Below, piece by piece: positions 1 to 5,460 of a stretch of 11,210 nt of DNA. The position numbers and the translations under genes are program-made. This DNA is from Actinomycetota bacterium (GTDB lineage Bacteria > Actinomycetota > AC-67), in contig JBAZZY010000044.1 in the NCBI GenBank assembly GCA_041658565.1, positions 1 through 11,210 of the forward strand. Direction: 5' to 3'. Each line of letters starts with the position of its first letter. Positions within the stretch are counted from its first letter, which is position 1. Below the pieces are notes generated by a model that did not search any database, was not told the origin of the DNA, and was given only the letters and a program-made list of their open reading frames with translations.

Positions 1-244
1 AGACGCCCGGCGACCCCGACGCCTCGGGTGTCGGCGTCGGGGATGCCGACGGGGATGCCGACGGGGTGGGCGAAAGTTCTGGCGCAGGTGAGGCCTGCGC
101 GCCAACAAACGATGGTCGGTTCCCCGATCGGGCGAAGGCCACTGCGACCACGAAAGCCGTGGCCCCAACGGCCAACATCAGCACAAGACCGACGGCGGTC
201 CACCTGCTTCGCGACCTGTTCGCCCAACCAATCCATCGGCGCAT
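1..244 (-). CDS. Membrane-anchored or secreted Pro/Ser-rich protein, N-terminal part (cut by window edge)
   Basis: I see an open frame from an ATG at 244-242 to the left edge, 81 codons with no stop. A consensus ribosome binding site, AAAGGAG (251-257 on the complement), sits 6 nt upstream of the ATG and fixes the start. Residues 1-16 are rich in Arg and Trp. Residues about 17-38 form one hydrophobic segment (from AVGLVLML to VAVAFA), either a signal anchor or an uncleaved signal peptide. A low-complexity Pro/Ser/Ala/Thr linker follows, containing PSASPSASPTPTPE; such linkers often carry an outer domain away from the membrane. No catalytic domain is visible because the rest lies outside the window. 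The gene follows the sigma/anti-sigma pair on the same strand, 177 nt after the anti-sigma stop, so it could be a target of that system, but it also has its own candidate promoter. Function unknown. Confidence 0.75.
   Translation of the reverse strand, partial: MRRWIGWANRSRSRWTAVGLVLMLAVGATAFVVAVAFARSGNRPSFVGAQASPAPELSPTPSASPSASPTPTPEASGSPGV
39..62. repeat. 12-bp tandem duplication inside the Pro/Ser linker
   Basis: The 12-mer GGGGATGCCGAC occurs twice back to back (39-50 and 51-62) and is followed by GGGG. On the minus strand it encodes a doubled Pro-Ser-Ala-Ser unit in the linker of the partial membrane-anchored protein. It is in frame and probably arose by slippage. Confidence 0.7.
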
Positions 245-351
245 GTCGGTCTCCTTTCGCAGACCGCAAACCAGGGTTGCCGGCACGGAAGCTGCGTGTT
301 GTTGGCCGCCCGACGCGGAATTCTCCCCCCACAATTCAGCAAACCCTCACA

Positions 352-381
352 AAGCTACTGATTCGTTCTTGGGGACGTCAA
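352..381 (-). promoter_or_regulatory. Candidate housekeeping promoter for the partial Pro/Ser-rich protein
   Basis: On the minus strand TTGACG (376-381) and TAGCTT (352-357) are separated by 18 nt. They resemble a sigma-70/SigA -35 and an actinobacterial TAnnnT -10. Transcription would start near 345 and leave a leader of about 100 nt before the ATG at 244. The call rests on motif match only. Confidence 0.35.
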
Positions 382-387
382 GGGTCC

Positions 388-418
388 GAGGGAGGAATGG
401 AGGGAGGAAGAAAGGAAG
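388..418. repeat. Polypurine/polypyrimidine tract with a 10-bp direct repeat
   Basis: The plus strand is all purine from 388 to 418 except T398. It contains GAGGGAGGAA twice (388-397 and 400-409). The tract begins just after the anti-sigma stop, so the transcript there is almost pure C/U and carries several CCUCC runs. The gap 245-420 holds no gene; besides this tract it contains only the candidate promoter at 352-381. Confidence 0.6.
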
Positions 419-420
419 CG

Positions 421-822
421 CTACGTCGCGGGTTCGATCCGGCGACTCCCTCGCAGCGCGCGCCACATCGCGTATGCAGCCCCTGCCGCCACCAGCGCCG
501 TTCCGGCCGCGGAGACGACCGCGTCACGGTTATCCAGCACCGTCCGCGCCAGGTCGGCAAGGGCCGGGATTGGGGGAAGGAAGAACTTCCTCGCACCACT
601 TTCGTGAACAGCCTCGAGGATCGAATCCAGCAGATGAGCCGGCGGCTCGGCATTGCGGCCGACCAGGGACGTGAGCCCCACGTGCACTCGCTCGAAGCGG
701 GCCGCCGCCGCCGTGCAGTCCTCGCAATCGGCTAGGTGATCCTCCACGACTCGCGCGGTGGCCTCGTGCAGGTCGCGACCTCGGTAGCCGGGCAGGTACA
801 GAGCGATCTCTTCGCACCTCAT
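421..822 (-). CDS. Anti-sigma factor with N-terminal zinc finger and one C-terminal membrane helix
   Basis: A protein of 133 aa that should bind and inhibit the ECF sigma factor encoded just upstream. Residues 1-36 carry the ZAS/zf-HC2 pattern: Cys3, then His29-x3-Cys33-x2-Cys36 (HLADCEDC). A soluble linker follows, and residues about 101-120 (AVVSAAGTALVAAGAAYAMW) form a single membrane helix. Only about 13 residues follow the helix, so there is essentially no extracytoplasmic sensor domain, unlike RseA- or RsiW-type factors. The ATG overlaps the sigma stop codon (ATGA, 819-822), a classic sign of translational coupling and matched stoichiometry. Release could be by redox or zinc change at the finger, or by a partner protein; the sequence does not decide this. 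Family call is confident; the signal is unknown. Confidence 0.88.
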   Translation of the reverse strand: MRCEEIALYLPGYRGRDLHEATARVVEDHLADCEDCTAAAARFERVHVGLTSLVGRNAEPPAHLLDSILEAVHESGARKFFLPPIPALADLARTVLDNRDAVVSAAGTALVAAGAAYAMWRALRGSRRIEPAT

Positions 823-1385
823 GACGTCTTCTTCCTTCTTCGATTGATCGGGACGACGACTCCCGACGCCGCCAACTCGTCGGCGAGCCGTTGGCGCGCG
901 CGGAACAACCGCACCTTCACCGCTCCTTCGGTCGCACCCATCACACGTCCGATCTCTTCACAACTCCAGCCGTAGACATCGCGCAGAACGACGGCAGCAC
1001 GGTGCTGGGCGGGCAGCCGGGCCAGCGCGCGGTCCATGAGGTCGGCGTCGGCCTGATGCTCGGTCTCGTCCGCTGCGGGGACGTCCGGCATGTTCTCCGG
1101 GTCGGTGGGCACTCCGGCGCGCGCGCGCCTGCGGACGTGGCTGAACGCCGTGTTCGCGGCGATCCGGTAGAGCCACGTTGACAACTCGGAATCCCCGCGA
1201 AAGTTGCGGAGCCCACGCCATGCCCTGAGATAGACGTCCTGCGTGACCTCCGAAGCGTCGTCGGGATTGCCGACGATTCGCAGGACCAGTCCATAGACCG
1301 ATCGATGTGTCGCCCGCACCATGTCGTCGAACGCACCCGGCTCACCTCGCCGGCAGGAATCAACAAGTTCCCGCGGTAGTTGCAC
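819..1385 (-). CDS. ECF-type RNA polymerase sigma factor (sigma-70 group 4)
   Basis: A protein of 188 aa, the usual ECF length. Region 2 lies at about residues 18-88 (DDMVRATHRSVYGLVLRIVG, then DASEVTQDVYLRAWRGL and STWLYRIAANTAFSHVRRR). After a variable acidic linker, region 4 lies at about 115-172 (ALARLPAQHRAAVVLRDVYG, then SCEEIGRVMGATEGAVKVRL), the helix-turn-helix that reads the -35. There is no region 1 or 3. The start is GTG at 1385-1383, set by GGAGGT (1392-1397) 6 nt upstream; an ATG 4 nt earlier is in another frame. The 3' end overlaps the anti-sigma gene by 4 nt. By analogy with the RpoE/SigW class it probably drives an envelope or redox stress regulon and its own transcription; a candidate promoter is listed separately. 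Confidence 0.93.
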   Translation of the reverse strand: MQLPRELVDSCRRGEPGAFDDMVRATHRSVYGLVLRIVGNPDDASEVTQDVYLRAWRGLRNFRGDSELSTWLYRIAANTAFSHVRRRARAGVPTDPENMPDVPAADETEHQADADLMDRALARLPAQHRAAVVLRDVYGWSCEEIGRVMGATEGAVKVRLFRARQRLADELAASGVVVPINRRRKKTS

Positions 1386-1411
1386 GCATAACCTCCGGTG
1401 GGTTGGACACG

Positions 1412-1440
1412 CTTACGGGACTGCGGGTTACGCGACTTCC
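1412..1440 (-). promoter_or_regulatory. Candidate autoregulated ECF promoter upstream of the sigma gene
   Basis: On the minus strand GGAAGT (1435-1440) and CGTAAG (1412-1417) are 17 nt apart. This resembles the GGAA-type -35 and CGT-containing -10 of many ECF promoters. A start near 1405 would give a leader of about 20 nt before the GTG. ECF operons are commonly autoregulated, but the match here is short and I found no second copy in the window. Confidence 0.3.
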
Positions 1441-1462
1441 GTACACATCACCCGTCCTGCTT

Positions 1463-2374
1463 CTAACCTCCTCCCCCGCGCGCGAGCAGCAGGTGCTCAT
1501 GATGCTTCCAGCGATCGAAGAACACGTAGTGGTTGCGCTTCGAACGCCGCGCGCGCTCCTCGTCGGACAGGGAACTCCACCCCCGGTGTTCATGACGGCG
1601 GACGTCCAGTGGGACCACAACCGCGCGCAAACCCTCGCTGCGAACCTGGAATGAGAAGTCGATGTCGGCGTTGCGATACCAGGTGAACTTGTCGCGAATC
1701 AGACCTTTCGCGGCTATTTCTCGACGGAACGCCATCACGTAGCCCTCGACGGCGTCAACCTCGGGCCCGTCCGACGAGTGCCAGGACCGGAGATCATCGC
1801 TCACGAGCCCAAAGGGGCCGGCGACGGCGACGGTCTGTTCGGCGACGGCCCGCCGCAAGGGCTCCAAGATCTCCCCGGTGGGCTCCACGGAGAGGTCGGC
1901 CATCACCAAGGTTCCCCCGAGGCTCGTGCGCAGGCCCGCGTTGCGCGCGACCGCCCAGCCGGGATCACGGTCCAGATGGCAGACCCGCGCCACCGGGTGG
2001 GCGCGCGCAAGGTCCTCGATCCGGTCGCCGTCCCCGGACGCCGCGTCAACTATCACGATCTCGGCCGACGACAGGTCCGAGCGCGCGATGCCGTCAAGAA
2101 ACCGCTCGAGGTCGCCGGGAAACCCCTCGTAGAGCAGGTGAACGGAAACGTCAAGCGTGGGAGGCTCGACAAGGACCGACGCGATCGACTCCGGCGAGCA
2201 CGCCTCGAATCGCGCGCGGCGCTCGACCACTGCGCCCGCAGCCGTATCCCGGACCGCGTATCCGGACGCAGCGATCTCATCGCGCAAAGCATCGGCGAGC
2301 GCGAAGTCGTGCGCGTTCCGAGCAACCTGCCTGCGTCGGGCAAGCTCCCTTACGTGTTCGGGCGCGCTCTCCAC
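1463..2374 (-). CDS. Family-2 glycosyltransferase with an N-terminal CysRS-tail-like domain
   Basis: A protein of 303 aa from the chosen GTG at 2374. Residues about 5-50 resemble the C-terminal tail of cysteinyl-tRNA synthetase: a helix with ELARRRQVARNAHDFALAD, then ALRDEIAASGYAVRDTAAG, close to the CysS pattern DFxxADxLRDELxxxGxxxxDTxxG. From about residue 74 a GT-A fold begins: the nucleotide-binding strand IVIVDAAS (106-113), GWAVARNAGL (139-148) typical of GT2, MADLS (158-162) where a DxD motif usually sits, and a late NADIDFSFQVRSEG with the acceptor-side acidic residues. The donor sugar and acceptor cannot be read. The frame stays open to a GTG at 2494, but that start would overlap hadB by 59 nt and read through a hairpin, so the start just before the CysRS-like segment is preferred. 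It has only a crowded GAAGGG next to it, so the start is uncertain. Confidence 0.82.
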   Translation of the reverse strand: MESAPEHVRELARRRQVARNAHDFALADALRDEIAASGYAVRDTAAGAVVERRARFEACSPESIASVLVEPPTLDVSVHLLYEGFPGDLERFLDGIARSDLSSAEIVIVDAASGDGDRIEDLARAHPVARVCHLDRDPGWAVARNAGLRTSLGGTLVMADLSVEPTGEILEPLRRAVAEQTVAVAGPFGLVSDDLRSWHSSDGPEVDAVEGYVMAFRREIAAKGLIRDKFTWYRNADIDFSFQVRSEGLRAVVVPLDVRRHEHRGWSSLSDEERARRSKRNHYVFFDRWKHHEHLLLARGGGG

Positions 2375-2390
2375 CCCTTCATCGTACGGC

Positions 2391-2416
2391 GAAGGGGGCG
2401 CACCGGCGCCCCCTTC
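2391..2416 (-). terminator. Perfect 11-bp hairpin after the hadB-like gene
   Basis: GAAGGGGGCGC (2391-2401) pairs perfectly with GCGCCCCCTTC (2406-2416) around a 4-nt loop. It lies 19 nt after the hadB-like stop and 16 nt before the chosen glycosyltransferase start. There is no U-tract, as is common for hairpin terminators of high-GC actinobacteria. It may end the reductase-hydratase operon, or only attenuate read-through into the glycosyltransferase. Confidence 0.65.
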
Positions 2417-2435
2417 CGCAGCTTCGTTCTCGTAA

Positions 2436-2858
2436 CTAGGCCAGACGGACGACCGCTTCGGCCGCAGCCACGTTGAGTTCGCCGATGGCTGCACTGAGTT
2501 CGACCCGCACCGCGTTGCCGTCTAGCTTCTCGACGATCTTCCCGGTTACGGAGACCTCGGTCGGAGCCTCGTTCGCAACGACGACCGGCGAGGTGAACCG
2601 AGTCTTGAACTTCAAGACCGCTCCCGGGTCACCGCACCACGCGGTGACGTACTCCCCCACGCGCGCCATAGTCTGCATCCCGTGCGCAATGACGTTGGGA
2701 AGCCCGACCATCTTCGCGAACTGCTCGTTCCAGTGGATGAAGTTGAAGTCGCCACTGGCGCCTGCGTACATCACCAGGTTGATGCGCTCGACCTTGTACG
2801 TCCAGGGCTTGACCTCGTCGCCGACGGCGACGTCGGAGTAGCCGATGCTTGCCGTCAT
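2436..2858 (-). CDS. hadB: MaoC-like hydratase/dehydratase, HadB-type catalytic subunit
   Basis: A protein of 140 aa with a single hot-dog fold. The hydratase-2 motif is clear: YAGASGDFNFIHWNEQFAK (31-49) with Asp37-x4-His42, the catalytic pair found at nearly the same positions in mycobacterial HadB, followed by GLPNVIAHGMQTMA. The family dehydrates (3R)-hydroxyacyl thioesters (ACP or CoA) or runs the reverse hydration, normally as a heterodimer with a non-catalytic HadA or HadC. Here the HadA-like gene is directly upstream: its stop is 3 nt from this ATG, and the ribosome binding site GGAGGG (2866-2871) lies in its 3' end, so the two are probably made together. The symbol follows motif and gene order; whether the substrate is an ACP or CoA thioester is not settled. 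Confidence 0.87.
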   Translation of the reverse strand: MTASIGYSDVAVGDEVKPWTYKVERINLVMYAGASGDFNFIHWNEQFAKMVGLPNVIAHGMQTMARVGEYVTAWCGDPGAVLKFKTRFTSPVVVANEAPTEVSVTGKIVEKLDGNAVRVELSAAIGELNVAAAEAVVRLA

Positions 2859-2861
2859 ATC

Positions 2862-3320
2862 TCAGCCCTCCTGCGGCGCCGTGCCGCGCGAGACGATCGT
2901 CGCACTCGCGACGGCCACCTTCTCGCCTTCCACCGTTTCGATCGCCGCCTCCACGTACAGGTACTCGTTGCGGCCACGCGCCGCGATGTTGGCGATGCGA
3001 GGCTTACCGACAAGTACGTCGCCGGCACGCACCGGCCGCAAGAGTTCGAACTCCTGCTCCCCATGGACGACCATGGCGTAGTTCACGCCGAGTTCGGGGT
3101 CACCGATGACTTGAGGCGAGTACTTGAAGCTGAGCACGGTCAGAAACGTCGGCGGAGCGATGATGTCGGGATACCCGGCGGCCTTGGCGGCCTCCTCGTC
3201 CATGTAGACCGGGTTCTGGTCGCCGATGGCGATCGCGAATTCGCGGATCTTCTCGCGACTCACCTCATAGGGCGAAGAGGCCGGGTACTCCTTGCCGATT
3301 AGGGCAGTGTTCATTGGCAT
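2862..3320 (-). CDS. hadA: MaoC-like N-terminal domain protein, HadA-type partner subunit
   Basis: A protein of 152 aa in the FAS1-dehydratase/MaoC N-terminal (UPF0336) group. Seen: FAIAIGDQNPVYMD (28-41), AAGYPDIIAPPTFLTVL and GEQEFELLRPVRAGDVL, all typical of HadA/HadC. At the hydratase motif the catalytic His is replaced by Tyr39 (Asp34-x4-Tyr39), consistent with a subunit that binds the acyl chain and stabilises its partner rather than catalysing. In M. tuberculosis HadA pairs with HadB in FAS-II dehydration; the adjacent HadB-like gene supplies the Asp/His pair. The ATG at 3320 is preceded by CGGAGG with 7-nt spacing; a second ATG two codons in is less well placed. The SDR stop lies 3 nt upstream. 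Confidence 0.87.
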   Translation of the reverse strand: MPMNTALIGKEYPASSPYEVSREKIREFAIAIGDQNPVYMDEEAAKAAGYPDIIAPPTFLTVLSFKYSPQVIGDPELGVNYAMVVHGEQEFELLRPVRAGDVLVGKPRIANIAARGRNEYLYVEAAIETVEGEKVAVASATIVSRGTAPQEG

Positions 3321-3323
3321 TCT

Positions 3324-4130
3324 CTAGCCTCCGATCTGTGCGCCCGTGACGGGCAGGCAGACGCCCGAGACGAAGTCGGCTTCGTTCGACGCCAGGTACA
3401 GGTGAGCGTTGGCGATGTCCTCGGGCTGGCCGTAGCGGCCGAGCGCGATCATCATCAACGCCATCATGCGGGTCTGCTCGGGGATTCCGAGATCGTTGCC
3501 CTCGCCCTTGGCCGCCGTTAACCGCGTCTCCACGAACCCGGGAGCCACGCAGTTCACGTTGATGCCGAACGGTCCAAGTTCGCGCGCGAGCGTCTTGGTG
3601 AGCGCGATCAGGCCACCCTTTGCAGCGGTGTAGTTAGCCTGGCCGGCATTGCCGCTCAAGGCCGCAACCGAAGATGTGAAGTTGATCTTGCGGTTGTAGG
3701 CAACGGCGCCGTTGGCTTCTTTCTCCTTCTTGGCGACCTCGCGCATGTACGGCATCGCCGCGTACGCGGTGTTGTAAGCGGTGTAGAGGTTGACCTTGAT
3801 CCCGAGATCCCAGATGTCGGGTGTCATGTTGTGGAACGTCTTGTCCCGCGTGATGCCGGCGTTGTTGATCAGAATGTCGAGTTTGCCGAACTCGTCGATA
3901 CAGGCCTTCACGAGCGCCTGCGCGTTCTCCGGCTGGACGGTGTCCACGGCCACGGCAATGGCCCGACCGCCGTTCTTCTTGATCTCCTCAACCACCTCGC
4001 CGGCCGGAACCGGATCGATGTCGTTCACGACGACCGCTGCACCCTCCTGGGCGAAGCGAAGCGCCGTGGCACGTCCGATCCCGCGTCCCGAACCCGTGAC
4101 GATGGCAACCTTGCCGTCCAAACGACCCAC
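3324..4130 (-). CDS. Short-chain dehydrogenase/reductase, FabG-like 3-oxoacyl reductase
   Basis: A protein of 268 aa, a classical SDR. It has the cofactor motif TGSGRGIG (12-19), NNAG (89-92), and the catalytic tetrad Asn114, Ser154, Tyr167, Lys171 (YTAAK), then PGFVET. The insert between Met129 and Lys148 (EVAKKEKEANGAVAYNRK) is longer than in E. coli FabG. The family reduces 3-oxoacyl thioesters to (3R)-hydroxyacyl thioesters or does the reverse; followed by the HadA/HadB pair it should feed or drain the hydroxyacyl pool. Cofactor choice is not clear; Asp37 and Asp39 after the second beta strand hint at NAD(H). The start is GTG at 4130 with AAGGAGG (4136-4142) 5 nt upstream. It heads a three-gene operon with its own strong candidate promoter. 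A role in acyl-CoA degradation remains possible. Confidence 0.9.
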   Translation of the reverse strand: MGRLDGKVAIVTGSGRGIGRATALRFAQEGAAVVVNDIDPVPAGEVVEEIKKNGGRAIAVAVDTVQPENAQALVKACIDEFGKLDILINNAGITRDKTFHNMTPDIWDLGIKVNLYTAYNTAYAAMPYMREVAKKEKEANGAVAYNRKINFTSSVAALSGNAGQANYTAAKGGLIALTKTLARELGPFGINVNCVAPGFVETRLTAAKGEGNDLGIPEQTRMMALMMIALGRYGQPEDIANAHLYLASNEADFVSGVCLPVTGAQIGG

Positions 4131-4181
4131 GGTGTCCTCCTTAGTTTCGCCTATGGGGAAGGAGGCGTTTCCGCCGTGCGC

Positions 4182-4210
4182 AAACTACGACGGGGCCGGG
4201 AGGCCGTCAA
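4182..4210 (-). promoter_or_regulatory. Promoter of the SDR-hadA-hadB operon with a palindrome in the spacer
   Basis: On the minus strand TTGACG (4205-4210) and TAGTTT (4182-4187) are exactly 17 nt apart, a good match to a sigma-70/SigA promoter. Transcription would begin near 4175, about 45 nt before the GTG. The spacer is GC-rich, and GACGG (4204-4208) and CCGTC (4189-4193) form an imperfect inverted repeat through it, which could be an operator or the foot of an rpmG terminator. Confidence 0.5.
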
Positions 4211-4229
4211 AACGCGGAGTGAGCCCCGG

Positions 4230-4394
4230 CTAGCGGGTCTCGCGGTGGGAGGTGTGCTTGCCACACCAACGGCAGTACTTCCGCAAGCCGATTCGCTCGC
4301 GGTCGTTCACCTTGTTCTTCGTTGTCTGATAGTTACGGCGCTTGCACTCCTCGCATGCGAGGGTGATCCCGGGCCGCTTCTCGCTCTTCGGCAC
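4230..4394 (-). CDS. rpmG: Large ribosomal subunit protein bL33
   Basis: A small gene of 54 aa. The translation starts MPKSEKRPGITLACEECKRR and contains NYQTTKNK, then RKYCRWCGKHTSHRETR. The two Cys-x2-Cys pairs (Cys14/Cys17 and Cys41/Cys44) mark the zinc-binding form of L33. It acts in the 50S subunit near the E site. The start is GTG at 4394 with GAGAGGA upstream. It lies 44 nt after tRNA-Met on the same strand and may be co-transcribed with the two tRNAs. In M. tuberculosis the matching gene rpmG2 sits between metT and hadA; here an SDR separates it from hadA. Confidence 0.95.
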   Translation of the reverse strand: MPKSEKRPGITLACEECKRRNYQTTKNKVNDRERIGLRKYCRWCGKHTSHRETR

Positions 4395-4438
4395 TTGTTC
4401 CTCTCAGGTCCAAAAGGCCCGCGCAGTATACCCCTTCG

Positions 4439-4510
4439 TAGCGGGGGGCGGATTCGAACCGCCGACACAGCGATTATGAGCCGCTTGCTCTGCCCCTGAG
4501 CTACCCCGCC
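4439..4510 (-). tRNA. metT: tRNA-Met (anticodon CAT)
   Basis: A cloverleaf of 72 nt: acceptor GGCGGGG pairs with CCCCGCT (G1-U72 wobble), anticodon stem AGCGG/TCGCT around loop CTCATAA, T-arm GGCGG-TTCGAAT-CCGCC, discriminator A. The CCA end is not encoded. It lacks the unpaired C1/A72 of initiators, so it is an elongator Met; a CAT anticodon modified to read Ile is possible but the synteny with metT favours Met. Confidence 0.92.
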
Positions 4511-4551
4511 TCGGGCGCAACTTTACCGCACCCCGGAAGGGCACGTTTCCG

Positions 4552-4624
4552 AGCTGGCGATGGGACTTGAACCCATGACCTCGGCTTTACCAAAGCCGTG
4601 CTCTGCCGCCTGAGCTACGCCAGC
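4552..4624 (-). tRNA. thrT: tRNA-Thr (anticodon GGT)
   Basis: A cloverleaf of 73 nt: acceptor GCTGGCG/CGCCAGC, anticodon stem CGGCT/AGCCG around loop TTGGTAA, T-arm ATGGG-TTCAAGT-CCCAT, discriminator T. CCA is not encoded. It lies 41 nt upstream of tRNA-Met and reads into the same unit. Confidence 0.95.
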
Positions 4625-4635
4625 GAAGGGAAGGG

Positions 4636-4641
4636 ATTGTA
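4636..4641 (-). promoter_or_regulatory. -10 element for the tRNA-Thr/tRNA-Met/rpmG unit
   Basis: TACAAT on the minus strand, one base from the TATAAT consensus, ends 11 nt before the 5' end of tRNA-Thr, which fits a start a few bases before the mature tRNA. No clear -35 hexamer is seen 16-18 nt upstream. The whole divergent gap to the acyltransferase start is only 59 nt. Confidence 0.5.
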
Positions 4642-4683
4642 GCATCGGGACGTCAGTCCTCTCTCCGAGCGAACGGAGCCCTC

Positions 4684-5457
4684 GTGGCCGAACCTGTGTA
4701 TCGAAGCGTCATCGGCGGTGTCCTCGCCATGATCAAGACCATGCGCTGGAAGGTCATCATCTCCGGCGAGGAGCACATCCCGACCGAAGGCCCTGCGATT
4801 CTGGCGACAAACCACATCGGCCACCTGGACTTCATCTTCTCCGGGTTCGCGGCGCGAGGGCGAGGAAGACTGGTTCGTTTTCTCGCAAAACAAGAGATTT
4901 TCGACAAGGCCTTCGTCGGTTGGCTCATGCGCAAGATGCGCCACGTTCCGGTGGACCGCTTCGGTGCCGCCAAAGACAGTCTGGACACAGCGATCGACGC
5001 GCTTAGGCGCGGAGAAATCATCGGGATGTTCCCGGAGGCGACCATCAGCCCGTCGTTCGTTCCGCGCGCCGGCAAAACCGGAACCGTTCGCATGGCGCAG
5101 ATTACGGGCGCGCCGCTCATCCCTGCCGCGGTATGGGGAACCCATCGGATCATCACGAAATGGCGCCCGAGAAACATGCAGCGCGGTGTCGCAATCATGG
5201 TCAACATCGGAGCGCCGATAGACCTATCCCCCGACGAGAATCCCGAGGCCGCAACCGCGCGCCTGATGGATCGCATCCGCGAGTTGCTCCAGGAGGCGCA
5301 GTCGTCCTATCCGCAGACGCCGGCAGGGCCCGAGGATCGCTGGTGGCTCCCGGCCCACCTTGGAGGAACCGCCCCGACGCCCGAAGAGGCCGAGGTGCGC
5401 CTGGAGGAAGAGCAGCGAGCTAAGGCCGCCAGGCGCGCGCGCGCCAAAGACGCCTGA
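4684..5457 (+). CDS. 1-acyl-glycerol-3-phosphate acyltransferase family protein (PlsC/LPLAT)
   Basis: A protein of 257 aa. The acyltransferase motifs are in order: TNHIGHLD with Asn43-His44-x4-Asp49 (catalytic His/Asp, motif I), KMRHVPVDR (84-92, motif II), MFPEAT (115-120, motif III, with Ala in place of the usual Gly of FPEG) and APLIPAAVWGTHR (motif IV). The family moves an acyl chain to the sn-2 position of lysophosphatidate at the membrane. A charged tail rich in Glu, Arg and Ala follows from about residue 225. The GTG start has CGGAG (4674-4678) 5 nt upstream. The tail-to-tail neighbour is on the other strand; the gene stands alone. It could also act on another lysolipid or acyl acceptor. 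Confidence 0.9.
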   Translation: MAEPVYRSVIGGVLAMIKTMRWKVIISGEEHIPTEGPAILATNHIGHLDFIFSGFAARGRGRLVRFLAKQEIFDKAFVGWLMRKMRHVPVDRFGAAKDSLDTAIDALRRGEIIGMFPEATISPSFVPRAGKTGTVRMAQITGAPLIPAAVWGTHRIITKWRPRNMQRGVAIMVNIGAPIDLSPDENPEAATARLMDRIRELLQEAQSSYPQTPAGPEDRWWLPAHLGGTAPTPEEAEVRLEEEQRAKAARRARAKDA

Positions 5458-5460
5458 GAC

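Noticed and set aside
28..735. 235-codon plus-strand open frame
   Set aside because: It lies antisense to the partial membrane-anchored gene and the anti-sigma gene, has low-complexity Arg/Pro-rich translation and no family motif; a GC-rich shadow frame.
1778..2476. 232-codon plus-strand open frame opposite the glycosyltransferase
   Set aside because: Arg/Gly-rich translation without motifs; the minus strand carries the GT2 and CysRS-like signatures.
4395..4551. Additional tRNA or small gene between rpmG and tRNA-Thr
   Set aside because: Apart from tRNA-Met the spacers are 44 and 41 nt and contain no cloverleaf or ribosome-binding-site-led ORF.
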